From Knufia peltigerae (taxonomy: Eukaryota; Ascomycota; Eurotiomycetes; Chaetothyriales; Trichomeriaceae): 64,000 bases of DNA. Of the stretch, positions 40,930-51,130 are shown one piece after another; positions within the stretch are counted from its first letter, which is position 1, and the number at the start of each line of letters is the position of its first letter. The stretch spans positions 310,001-374,000 of the forward strand of contig JAPDRN010000002.1 in assembly GCA_030247855.1 (NCBI GenBank). The letters are read 5' to 3'. Position numbers and translations under genes: made by a program. A model generated the notes under the pieces. That model was not told where the DNA came from. It did no database searches and saw only the letters and a program-made list of their open reading frames with translations.

Positions 40930-42196
40930 ACGTCCTCCAGGATTTCAACTGCCAGGCACAAGTACAACGACCCAGAAAAAGCCTCGAGGACGGAAAGGCG
41001 ACAACTTCTGTTCCAGTTTCTAGCTCATTACTTATTACCTAGCAAGTCGCCGTGAGACCAAGTGACACAACTTTGACCACCCGGTGCATCGCCATCGCAT
41101 CACACCCCATTTTAGGGAAAAAGCGTCACCCGCGCAGTCATGCTTGGATCAAAACTACAATAATAGGAATATTACCCTCGTAATCGTATTTGTTGCAACG
41201 TGGTTGGCCCAAAGATGGTATTTGATCTCTCATCTTGGGGTGTAGTTGGTTTCTGAAGAACAAAACGAGCAGTGGCATTGCGTAAAAGGTGGGCATGTTG
41301 GGTGAAGAAATTGGAACTTGCTCAACGAGACCTTTGATGATCGTGTCGTTTCAGTTCACGGATACGGAGTACATAACGTTGTTTCTCCTTTGGAGTGGAC
41401 GAGAAACCAGTTGACATGGTTGTCTTTTTGTTTTGCTATCAGGCTACCTACCTCTTAATTCAAACCAAAAAACACCCCGGGCAACTACAGTATGTGTCGT
41501 ATTTTAGTTGATGGCCCAGGTTCACAACAAAAACATGGATGGACATTATTTTATTGATGGTCAAATAATTAATGCTTCTCTCCGTCCTTCTAGTGTTGTC
41601 CGCTTTCCGGCCTCGGAATGATTAATTCCCGAGGGGCGGCGTGATGGTCCAGTCCAAATATGATTGTACATGTACACCAACTGTCATCAAGATACTCTCC
41701 CGCACCTAACACAACCTCGTCTACTCGTATGGATGGTTGTGCATTGATCGTCCCAAGGTGCGCGCAAAATGTCAAACCGGTCAAAACTTGTCATCGACTC
41801 TCATGAGAGTTGTCGGAAGTAATAAACATCCAAAGCCTTTTTTGGTTTCTGGATCTCGGATCTACAGCATCGCATTAATTGTACCCCGAGGCACATCTAC
41901 TTACTACACATAATAGTACCTTGGATGTCATGAACATGTAGTTTTGGACTTGACAATCCGCCCGGACCACATTTTGAGACGAAATATCAAAGTCAATCGT
42001 AACTCATCGAACTTCTACTCCGTACATACTCGTACAATAATAACGACCACGACATAAAATGATGACATCGATGATTGACACTTTACCAAACCTTGAGGCT
42101 GATATGGAACTGACCAAACATTGTACGACTTTACTCACGTCCTACCGTAGTTGATGGAGACAAAAAAGTTCTCAGCCGCTTCCCGCAGGTACGAGC

Positions 42197-42220
42197 GGAT
42201 ACGGATACGGATACGGATAC
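42197..42220. repeat. (GGATAC)4 hexanucleotide repeat
   Basis: Four exact GGATAC copies lie in tandem in the gene-poor region. Confidence 0.9.
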
Positions 42221-43003
42221 CTCTTCTTCCACCTCTTTCTCGCCTTCTCGGCCTTTGAATCTTTGGGCGTAACGCCCGACCTGCCAAGGGGTTTCTCTTG
42301 TTAAAATGATGACTTCCGTATCCCGGACGAATTTCATTGATGAATAAAACAAAACCCCTTCCTTACCCATTTCCCCCCCCCCTAAACCGCCCCCCTACTA
42401 CTGGAGTCCCATTACAATTCAAGATTACAATAATAATATGAGGCATTTTTTTTGTTGTTTTCTTATTACTGACGGAGCACCAGGTCATCTGCGCTTTTAC
42501 GGAAAAAGTAAAGATTAAAGGGCAACGCTCGGCGAGAGCGCGATTTTTCCTTCGGATCTACTTTCCGGACAGTACTACGTGTACCGAGTCCTCGTGCGAT
42601 GCTCGCGCGAGGAAATGGCATTGCTTGCTGGACCCTGAATTTTTCCTTTCTTTTTCCCCCACTGGACACAAACGACGGCCCAAGACTGATGAGAAATAAT
42701 GATCTGACCAGTTCATGCCGTAAAAGGTCCTGGGCATCTTTCCACGGCCCATGGTTCCCCCAAGTGGATCTTCTCTTATGCTCACGCGGGTAAGATTCTG
42801 GAAAGACGGCCTGACCTTCTAGTGTGCTTGTCATCATTCTCGTGAGATCCCACGTGAGTTATGATGAGTGTGGGAGTTGAGTGCGACCGGGGCATCTTTT
42901 CTTCGATAACCCCGTCTCTCTCGAGTTCGCAAGGCATTCCTTCCCTTGGAAGATACTTGTTCGAGTAGCGAGCACTGTAAGTAATTTGCCGTGCCTTGGC
43001 TGC

Positions 43004-44071
43004 CTAGGCCTTCCAAGCCTTGTGCACGGTCTTGGCGCCCCAGGTCTGACCGCGTTTCAACACGACTTGATTCTCCCAGTCTGGCACGTTGACCGCGTTG
43101 ATGAATCGACCGGGCTCGACGCAGAATCCTGCCCTTGCCCCTCGTGCGGGAGTGTCTGCCGTCGCGGGCTGGTTGATGTACTTGCCCGTGTAAAACTGGA
43201 AAGAGGGTTCGGTGCTGAAGATGTCGAGGTGGATTTTGGTCTTTGGATGCGACACGCTGATCAACGGTTTCAGTGGTCTCTGTCGAGTGTCCAGGGGCAA
43301 ATCTTTGGTGTCGGTGTCCACGACGAAACAGTGGTCGACGTCTGGTTCCTGTGGACCCAGCACAAAAGGTCTCTCCGCCTCGATGCCTGGAAAGTCTCGA
43401 ACGGTCCCCAGAGGGATATCGGTGTCGTCTACGGGTAAGTGTTTCGAAGTATGAAGGACAACTTTTGTGCCCTCGATTGTCGGTCCATCGGTGATGTTGA
43501 AATAACTACGCGCAGCTTGTTAGCAACGCATTTGTACTTGTACTTGCAGCGAGGAGTCCTCTTACCCATGGTTGGTTATGTTGACGACCGTCTCGTCACA
43601 CTCGTCCCCTACCAGTTCCACTTCGTACTCGGTCTGCAACACCGTCTTTGACACACCATCTTCATCCTCGGTCCAGGCGGTGTACCAAACCTTTAATTCC
43701 ACGGTTCCAGGGTAACCTTCCTCTCCGTCGGGCGACAGGTACGTGAACAAAACGCCTTCCTTGCCGTTTCTGTTCACGGGCTTGGGGCCTTGAAACTTCT
43801 TCTTGCCCCAGCCTTGAGCCCCTCCGTGCAAGGAATTTGGACCGTTGTTGGCGGCCAACTTGTAAGTCTTGCCGCCGTTCAACTTGAACTCTGCATTTTT
43901 GATCCGGTTGGCGACACGACCGATCGTCTCTCCGAAAAAGGGAGAGTCGGCGTAAGGTTCAGGTTTGGGGAAACCCAAGACGATGTTTTGACCACCGACT
44001 TTGAATTCTTGAATGATGGCCCCCTGTGGTAGAAAGGAGAAGTTTGATGATGATGATGATTGTGACGACAT
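43004..44071 (-). CDS. Aldose 1-epimerase (galactose mutarotase)
   Basis: Two exons are inferred, 44071-43566 and 43505-43004, for 335 residues. The 60 bp intron starts GTAAGA and splits the NHG|YFN motif. The enzyme interconverts alpha and beta anomers of hexoses and feeds the Leloir pathway. Family landmarks are GRVANRI, NSLHGG (substrate His), NITNHGYFN (catalytic His), DHCF and GFCVEPGRFINAVN with the catalytic Glu. The start is the ATG at 44071, since the frame upstream lacks an ATG. The N-terminus is Ser-rich with no clear signal peptide, so it is probably cytosolic. The gene is convergent with SKI3 at a distance of 6.2 kb. Confidence 0.93.
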
Positions 44072-45489
44072 TTTTTTTGTTGTTGTTGTTGTTTGCTGTC
44101 TGGTATCTAGCGGGGGCCGCGGGGACACAGAAGTACGAGTATTGCGGCCGGGTATCAGTGCCTAGTATAAGCGACAAATGTTTTGAATGGAGACTTTGAT
44201 ACTGGTGATAAGACAGTAGATACTATTATGATTTCTTTTCTCAATAATGTGTTTGCTGAAATAAATGTGTGCGAAATGTACAGAGAAGCATTGGAGTCTT
44301 TTCCCCTTTGCTCCGTAATAGTTGGCTTCAGTCGTTCATTTATCCGGGGAGTCGTGACTTTTGCTACGCAGTACGGAGTACAATAGGCTGAATTCCCCCC
44401 AAATTTGGGTCGACTCAAAAAGAAACGTGTTTCTCATCACTGCCTGGGTAGTTCAATACTGTCGAGTAAGAGGACAAATGAAGCAATTTATTCTGCTTCT
44501 ACTGTAAAATTTATCTATAGGTAGATAATTGATCATCGAGGCGCGTGAATCACTCATAGGTGACCCTCAAAAAGTGGTTGACCATCCTGTGTTCGTACTA
44601 CTATCAAGATCAGCATCGTTACTTCATACTTCGTTCGTAACTAATCTGGTTTTCGAAATTGATCAAGTCCCGAGGAAGGACGACTAGACACCAACGACTC
44701 CATCTCGTAGTACGCAAGTCATAAAGTAATGTCCATCATCACAATTACGACAAACCTCATGGTCGACGACCTCCATGGAGAATCCAGGTTTCCGCGGCCG
44801 AAGCCACCCCCTCCACATTTATTTTCAAGCAATTGACAAAGACAACCAAACAGTCCATGAATGATGCTTATTAGCGCCACCTTGTTGTGAAATATGTCTG
44901 ATCCAGCACAAGTTCACTTTGGCTACGGTCGGGTGCATATTGTGGTAATGGATTGGGATGGAGTGATTGTACACACACATACACACACAGAGAGAGAAAC
45001 AACCGTGCTGTGGGATGTGCTCCGTACACCAAAAGGCCAGCTGCGCCTCACAAGCCAATTTCCCTCGTCCACGCAACACGTTAACGTGTACAAGGCGCCT
45101 ACACTAAGCAGGCCTTCCATACATAGGTACATACAGTACTGTCCATTCACAACATCTCCTACAGGAAATCCTCCGTAGAGCGGTACTGCAATTCTCAATT
45201 CTCCAGTAAACCACCTGCAGGCATCCCCAGCAAATAAATTGCCCGGGGACATTTCATTTTCGCAATCGGACAACATGCCCTTAACGCCGAAAGAACCCGC
45301 CCCGTATTTTGTTCCCCAATTAGTACTCGTCAAATACTATAATGCCTCCCATGGGTTGTTGGTACTCCATAACGCATTGTACTGTACCGTTATGCATTAC
45401 AAATAGGTTCGGTGGGAAAAAATAGTCCCAAACCAAGACGGAAAAACAAAGAGAGAAAAATCATCAAGTCATGTCCCATGTGATGTGTG
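44072..45489. other. Intergenic region aldose epimerase / Zn2Cys6 gene
   Basis: This 1.4 kb gap lies upstream of the epimerase gene and downstream of the regulator gene. It contains a CA/GA-rich stretch (44970-44998) and one TACGGAGTA at 44372-44380. No gene was recognised. Confidence 0.5.
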
Positions 45490-46598
45490 TCATGCCAGCA
45501 TGGTGGGGTTAAAGTATCGTTGAAAATCTTCTTGACTGGGCCAGTCCTTCATCGTCAGACAAGGGTTGATGGCGGCGGGCATCATCTGTTGATCCTGGAA
45601 CATGTTGGGTGGGACAAACGAAGACAGGTCGATCGACGACGACTCGACCATGGGCGAGTCGAACTGGGTGATGAAGTCCATCGAATCGTCAAACTCGGAC
45701 ATGGGTGTAGTCCAGCTGCTCAGGTTCGAGTGCATGTTGGCGGCGTGCGGGTAGGTGTGTGACTTTGTAGGCTGCTGCTGCTTCTGCTGCTGCTGTGCGG
45801 GCACGGCTCGTGCATTCTGAGGGTAAGGGCTCTGGTTGGGAGGCGTCGGGGGTAACTGGTTGAGGTTGAACGGGTTCGAAAAGTTGGGTCGGTGGTGGTT
45901 GTGGTGGTGGTGAGCCACCACAGGCTCGTATATGGGCGACGGCGCACTGCTGTCGGTGTGCGAATCGTGCGAGGGTTGCCGTTGCATGAAGCCCGCCCCG
46001 TCGGCGATCAGTCTCTGTTGTAACGTGTTGAGGTCCTCCTCGAACGTGTCGTGCGTGGCGTTGCCGTCTTGCTTGAGCGCACCCAACCTCTCCAGGATGT
46101 CATGCGTCAACGGTGAACCACTGCTGGTCTCCTTGAGCGCCGAGCCCGGCCACCCGTGGCCGTTCTGTACTCGTTTGTACAACTCTTGTAGGCCGGCGAC
46201 GAGTTGTGCCTGTTGGCTCTCGAGCATTTCTACGTAGCTGCGACCACCCTTCATGTCAGCCCAGGACCATGACCATGACCCCAACCCTCCCATTTCGAAG
46301 GACAGGATGTCTTCCCCGGCACTTACCCTTTGGGATATACTTTGTCGTGGGACTTTTTGCGCTCGCCAAATACGCAAATGGCGTTGTCTGCTTTACATCG
46401 ACTGCAAGGGCTGGCTCCGTCGCACTGATCAACAAGTTAGGATATGAAGTCCGGTTGTTCTGAAGTGACCATAAGGGAGTAACTCGCCTTTGACTTCTTC
46501 AGCCGACATCGATCACAAGCCTTGCATACTCGTTTTCGAATGCCACCGTCTAGGGGCGATGAGGGCTCTAGAGGAGGAGTCATGATGGTGGCTCCCAT
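45490..46598 (-). CDS. Zn2Cys6 transcription factor
   Basis: Three exons are inferred (46598-46488, 46424-46327 and 46237-45490), for 318 residues. The zinc cluster is CKACDRC, then LKKSK joined to CDG, then CSRC and a final Cys six residues on, giving the six cysteines of the family with the usual spacing. Intron 1 falls between SK and CDG and begins GCGAGT, so it is a GC-AG intron. Intron 2 is 89 bp with GTAAGT. After the cluster come the linker GERKKSHDKVYPKG and a coiled coil YVEMLESQQAQLVAGLQELY, a layout I recall from a conserved Pezizomycotina regulator. The rest is low-complexity with His and Gln runs and a short acidic C-terminus that could activate transcription. A second ATG lies at 46583. 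The target genes are unknown. Confidence 0.88.
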
Positions 46599-49451
46599 TG
46601 CTGAGAAGAACGTTTCCCTCCAGGCAACAACCAGACAGGCAATGTCGAGAAGATACGTCCAAATTGGGGGAGGTGTCGAATTGGCTTCCCGGTGGACTCG
46701 TCGCGAGAGGAGCGCGGAGAGGAGTGAGGATGTGTTTAAAAGTCAGGTAGATATCTTGTACACGAGATGGCCACAACAACCCTTTCAGGCCAGCATGTAG
46801 AGGGGTTGTCAGAGTAGCAATACGTGAGTCGGTAAGCTTATTGAAGGACCACGAGAACCCAACAAAAAATACGAATGAGGGTGGATCTGTGTTGTCACGT
46901 TTCTGGGAATGGGAAAGGACATATCGAGTGAGGAACCTTCAGGCCCTATATATCGTTTTACGAGGTAACAAGAGGCTTGGGTTAGTAAGAAGAGCCCTAA
47001 AGTTCGAAGTCCCAAAGGGTGGAGCCAGATGGTGAATGAGCATGAGGCATAGTATTGCTAAGGAAACCATGGCCATGACCAGCCAAACGGGCAAAAAGTT
47101 TGCGAATATGCACGAATACTGTGATGATGCATGACCAGGATAGTGAAAGGTGAGTAAGGTACAGACAGCGGTCCTAAGGGAGGAGTGGATCCCACTAAAA
47201 TCAAACTGCGAAGTCCCGCTCCAGGGGTGGGAGGGAAGGGAGGAGACGATTCACTCTTCCGTCCTGGATGACATGATGGCCACACCGAGTGCAGGGGCCC
47301 ATTTCTGGCGCCGATTACTTTTGGGCATCCTGCTGCGTCACTCCGCACAGTCATAAGGTTACTACCTGGACGAGGAAAGGGTCGCTGTCCTGTACACGAT
47401 TAGGTTAGTCGGCATGGATACTAACTCTCTCGTACGGAGTACTATGCGCTTTTTTGTTCACCCTCTCGCAACCCTGAAGGCCGAACGTTGGTTTTAACTG
47501 GGGAATGCCATTTCTGCTCTTTGACTTCTCGGCCAGTCGGCAGCCTTGGTGTGTTGACAACTATCGGCTCACGGCCATTCTGAGGTGCGAAAGAGCGAAA
47601 CTGATCCCCATTCCCGCTCTGGTCTCCTTTGTTCGGCGATAAGTTGGATCTCCCCTTGTAGATCTACAGACTTCGTCAGGGCCATCAAGACAATAATCTG
47701 ATCGCCAAATGAGTACGCCGTAAAGGTTAACCCGGCACACGGACATTTGATGTGAAAAGGTTTGCTCAGCAATGATTACTCGGTGTCTACACTATAGTAC
47801 AGAGTAGTACTTACAACATACCGGTCTTGTGCTAACTCCCCGCCCGTAGTGGTTCCCGTACATACTCGTCCTCCGTACTTCCGACATGGAAACGAATACG
47901 ATTGTGCATTCATTGAATCCGCAAATACAACTAATCACTGGTATTGTATCACGCATCATTCTCGGCGTCCGGCCGGTCTGCGTCCCAGGTGTGCTTTTTT
48001 CTCCCACCTCTCTCAGCCCTTCGAGAACGCCTTGGTGAAGAAGAGCGACAGCAGGAGGTGTTTGTTGGCAACCAACCTCCTCTTTCCCAATGCCATAACC
48101 TTTTGCCACATGGCTCTTACGTTGCATTTTGATCCAAGGATCTCAGGCATTCTTGGCCCATCTTGTGCACAATTATGCATCGTCTTAGCTGGTGGCTGTA
48201 TTTCAATACGGCTGAACGGTAATCTATCTGGTAATCCTTCGTTCGGACGAATGTTCTTTTTTTCAAATTACCATGATTAACACGCTTAATCTTTGCTGAC
48301 GCCGCTGGAGATGGACTTGATCAGCATGACTAATGCACTCTTGTCGTACAACAAACTGTTCCTGGGGGTTCTCTATCTCTAGATCTGATTGCAACTGGCC
48401 CAGCGAGTGACAACATCATCGTATGGAGTATGTGCTTCTGTAATAGCATGACATTCACCTACCGTCGTGTCTGTTGTTCATTGCCCCAGCGAGTGCTCAT
48501 CGATGTAGAATTGGTGGTGAATTTCTTGATTGGCTCGTGCACCTTTTTTTCGACGCAGAAAACCCGCAATGCATCCCTGGAATCATTGATCATACAGTAC
48601 AGAAAAGGACTTCTCCACGGCGCAAATCTGTCTTCAGGAACCATATGTTAAGCGCCGAAAAAAGGCCTTGTGGAGGAGTATCCAACATTCCGCGCGATAA
48701 AAAGTCCGCTCGGATATGCTCTTCCGCCCATGACGCCAGATCCTACAATTACACAAGGAGCGGATTCTCCACCAGCAAATTTGTTTGCCATTTCCATACT
48801 GTATGCGTTGCAATCAATCACCAGTATCTTGCAACATCGGTACAAGTTCATCCTCGACCATGGGGCCTTGATTACTGTAGCGTATACTACCACCATATAG
48901 ATATACCGTCCGCTTGGGAAGTCCGGGACTCCTCACTCTCCAGGGAGCCAACGTTAGGGCTCGCCTAGAGCGGGCACACTCTTGTTCAAGCTACACGTCC
49001 TGACTGATGACATCGATAGAAGTCAAGTCATGAAGACTTGAAACTCCTCCTTTCAAACCATGTGGGGTTAGCTGAGTGACTTTCTGCAACAAACCTTTTG
49101 CTGAAAATGTCGTAGCGCTCGGGATCCTCCAGTTCAAGCAATACTGTTTTTGCAAAGGCAGCAGATTTGATGCGAGTGACCTCAGGTGCATATTGTACAA
49201 CATGAGTGGGTATGCTCGCTAAGGAGGATGTCCTTGTGGAGATAGGAGCAAATTACCTCAGATCTTCAGCCTAGCAGAACCTCTCTCGGCACGTGTCTGG
49301 GTCCCCATCGCTATCGCCTCAACCATCTTTTCGACATTGGCGGCGTTATCACGGCACGGTGGTCGTTCGCATGGAGGATTCCTTGTCATCGCCGTCGCGT
49401 GACATTGATTTGGCTGGCCACGAATCTCTCGGGTAGAAGAGCTTGATGATG
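46599..49451. other. 2.9 kb region upstream of the Zn2Cys6 gene
   Basis: No credible gene was found between the regulator's start and OXR1. The frames at 47849-48280 and 48474-48968 have no domain signature. A CT-rich stretch just upstream of the regulator start looks like a 5' leader. A three-codon upstream frame (ATG-CTG-GCC-TGA, 46796-46785, minus) could lie in that leader. One TACGGAGTA occurs at 47433-47441. Long promoters and leaders are usual for fungal regulators. Confidence 0.5.
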
Positions 49452-50552
49452 TTACGCGCCCACATACCATACCTCTACACCCAAGACGTCAAACTTACGG
49501 CCTTCATCGCTCAGGGGCTCATTGCCAAACGTCGGACATGTCTCGCTGATACCGGTGTTGAGCTCATCGTCTAACCACAGTCCATAATGGCCGTCACCGC
49601 CTCCAATTGAGAAATAGCCAGCCTGACAGTATATCAGAAAATCATTAACTCCGCTGTAAGGAAACGCCTTAAACCGGATACGATCTGGCGTCGATGTGCC
49701 AGACCGAGGGAGCTGCGGCGGTGCGAGAGCATCCTTATTCATAGGTAGAGGCAAAGATGTTGTCGACGCCGATACTGATGACGACTTCCGCTCACCACGA
49801 ACCGTAGTCGCCCTCTGCAAATTTGTAGTGTCTGCACTTGGTGGGGGTGGAAGACCTGCCATCTCCAGTAGATCATGCGATGGCGATTGTGGATCGCCCT
49901 CTAAGCTCTCAGACAGATCTCTCAGCGCAGGGAGTATACTCGCTCGCCAAAGGAAGCATTCTCCCGTGCCAAAGTAATGCAAGCCTGGCTTGGGCGAGTC
50001 GGAAAGGTACGCGCCAAAGATGGACCCGTTCGAAGCCGCCGTAGAGCCATCTCTTACTACGAGCACATAGCCCGAACGTTGCGTATAAGTCGAGACATTG
50101 GCACAGTGCTCATACAATGTCGCCAACGAAGATCCATGAACCTCCAAAGAATACGCCAGTCGCCATTGGGCGATGAGTTGAAGTCTCGGGGGTATTAATA
50201 GCCGTATTTCTTCTGCCAATGGCCTGGACAATAACAATGACTCTGCAGCCTGTGGCGATAAAGTGTGTTTTAGTTCGAGAGGCGTGAGAGGAGGAGGTTG
50301 AAACGGTGATTGGCTTCTTTTGGGAGGGGTGTAAACACCTGAAGATGAAGCAGCAGCAGGGGCGTCCAGCAACTTGTTGACAGGGTGTTCGGGGGGTTCA
50401 GTCATACGTCGATACAGGCTTGATACGACATGTTTGACTGGGTAGGCCAGATATGCGGCTGAATTGGGATTGTAGGGATTATCCGCCAACGTCGGCTGGC
50501 TCTTCTCCCGCTGCACTGATTCTCGTTGCTCGGGGTTGCCCTTGGAAGTCAT
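49452..50552 (-). CDS. OXR1: TLDc-domain oxidation-resistance protein Oxr1
   Basis: One exon encodes 366 residues from the first in-frame ATG at 50552; the open frame extends upstream only with non-ATG codons, so a 5' exon remains possible. The TLDc domain covers most of the protein. It starts near LSPQAAESLLLSRPLAEEIR and runs through QWRLAYSLEVHGSSLATLY, YFGTGECFLWR and FPYSGVNDFLIYCQ to GGGDGHYGLWLDDEL, and the terminal FDVLGVEVW. Oxr1 guards against oxidative stress, and in yeast TLDc proteins bind and disassemble the V-ATPase. A proline- and serine-rich insert of about 70 residues interrupts the domain. A GTAAGT word occurs in frame close to the stop but is probably read through. Confidence 0.9.
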   Translation of the reverse strand: MTSKGNPEQRESVQREKSQPTLADNPYNPNSAAYLAYPVKHVVSSLYRRMTEPPEHPVNKLLDAPAAASSSGVYTPPKRSQSPFQPPPLTPLELKHTLSPQAAESLLLSRPLAEEIRLLIPPRLQLIAQWRLAYSLEVHGSSLATLYEHCANVSTYTQRSGYVLVVRDGSTAASNGSIFGAYLSDSPKPGLHYFGTGECFLWRASILPALRDLSESLEGDPQSPSHDLLEMAGLPPPPSADTTNLQRATTVRGERKSSSVSASTTSLPLPMNKDALAPPQLPRSGTSTPDRIRFKAFPYSGVNDFLIYCQAGYFSIGGGDGHYGLWLDDELNTGISETCPTFGNEPLSDEGRKFDVLGVEVWYVGA

Positions 50553-51130
50553 TTGGAGGCTCTGAAACACGCATAAAGTCGCCAACGACAGTAGAACGGA
50601 TACAACGGCGAAAGTGCGCAATGCCTTGCAATGGATATCGCCCTGCCCCCGTAGAAATGGTCTTATACTCCTTATACGCGAAAGTAAGGGCGCAGGCAGA
50701 TGTTTGTTTCAGCCTCATTAGTCCATTAGACTCCTGAGCATTAGTGGCAACAGCCTGTCACTAGCATCGTTGACCTCTTTAGTCTCACTAATGTTTTGAT
50801 ACAGGGCTCATAATTCGTCAGCCTGGAGGTATACCCGCGCAAGGCTGAAGCTTGAAGGGCACTAGTGAGCGTACTATTCTCTCTATTGCGCCTGTAGCCT
50901 AGCGTTTGCGTCATGGCAACATCCATCTTGAATCGTTGGACAAAAACTTGCCCCTCTGTCAACAAATTACTTAGTTGTCTTTCCATTCTTCTATCTCTGC
51001 AAGAACATTTGCTTCAAACTACACAAGAATCTTGAATCACTCTCTTTCTCAGTCTCAGGGCACCCGCCTCCAGGGGTTTGGTCACACGTAACTGAGGCGA
51101 CGCCCCTCATTTCACCGCCACATCTTCATC
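50553..51130. promoter_or_regulatory. Divergent promoter region, OXR1 / VID27
   Basis: This 578 bp gap lies between divergent genes. No gene or clear element was seen. It may include an OXR1 leader exon. Confidence 0.5.

Larger units (their letters stand above)
36821..43003. other. 6.2 kb gene-poor stretch between convergent SKI3 and aldose epimerase
   Basis: No frame in this stretch shows a conserved domain, and the longest (38663-39127) lacks an ATG at its 5' end. It is rich in simple repeats: a G-rich tract (37331-37351), (GA)9 (39205-39222), an ACAAT pentamer run (40166-40200), four GGATAC units (42197-42220) and a C run (42373-42382). It has four exact TACGGAGTA words (40269, 40332, 41363, 42016) and a cluster of TACCTAGGTA-like words (40726-40929). 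I see no transposase, reverse transcriptase or terminal repeats. It may hold noncoding transcripts or decayed repeats. Confidence 0.6.

Noticed and set aside
44045..44071. TGATGA-rich stretch as a C/D-box snoRNA
   Set aside because: It is a trinucleotide run coding for the Ser-rich N-terminus of the epimerase. No D box is positioned to pair with it.
49452..49500. GTAAGT near the OXR1 stop as a real splice donor
   Set aside because: Reading through gives the conserved TLDc ending FDVLGVEVW, so splicing there would remove a family-defining segment.
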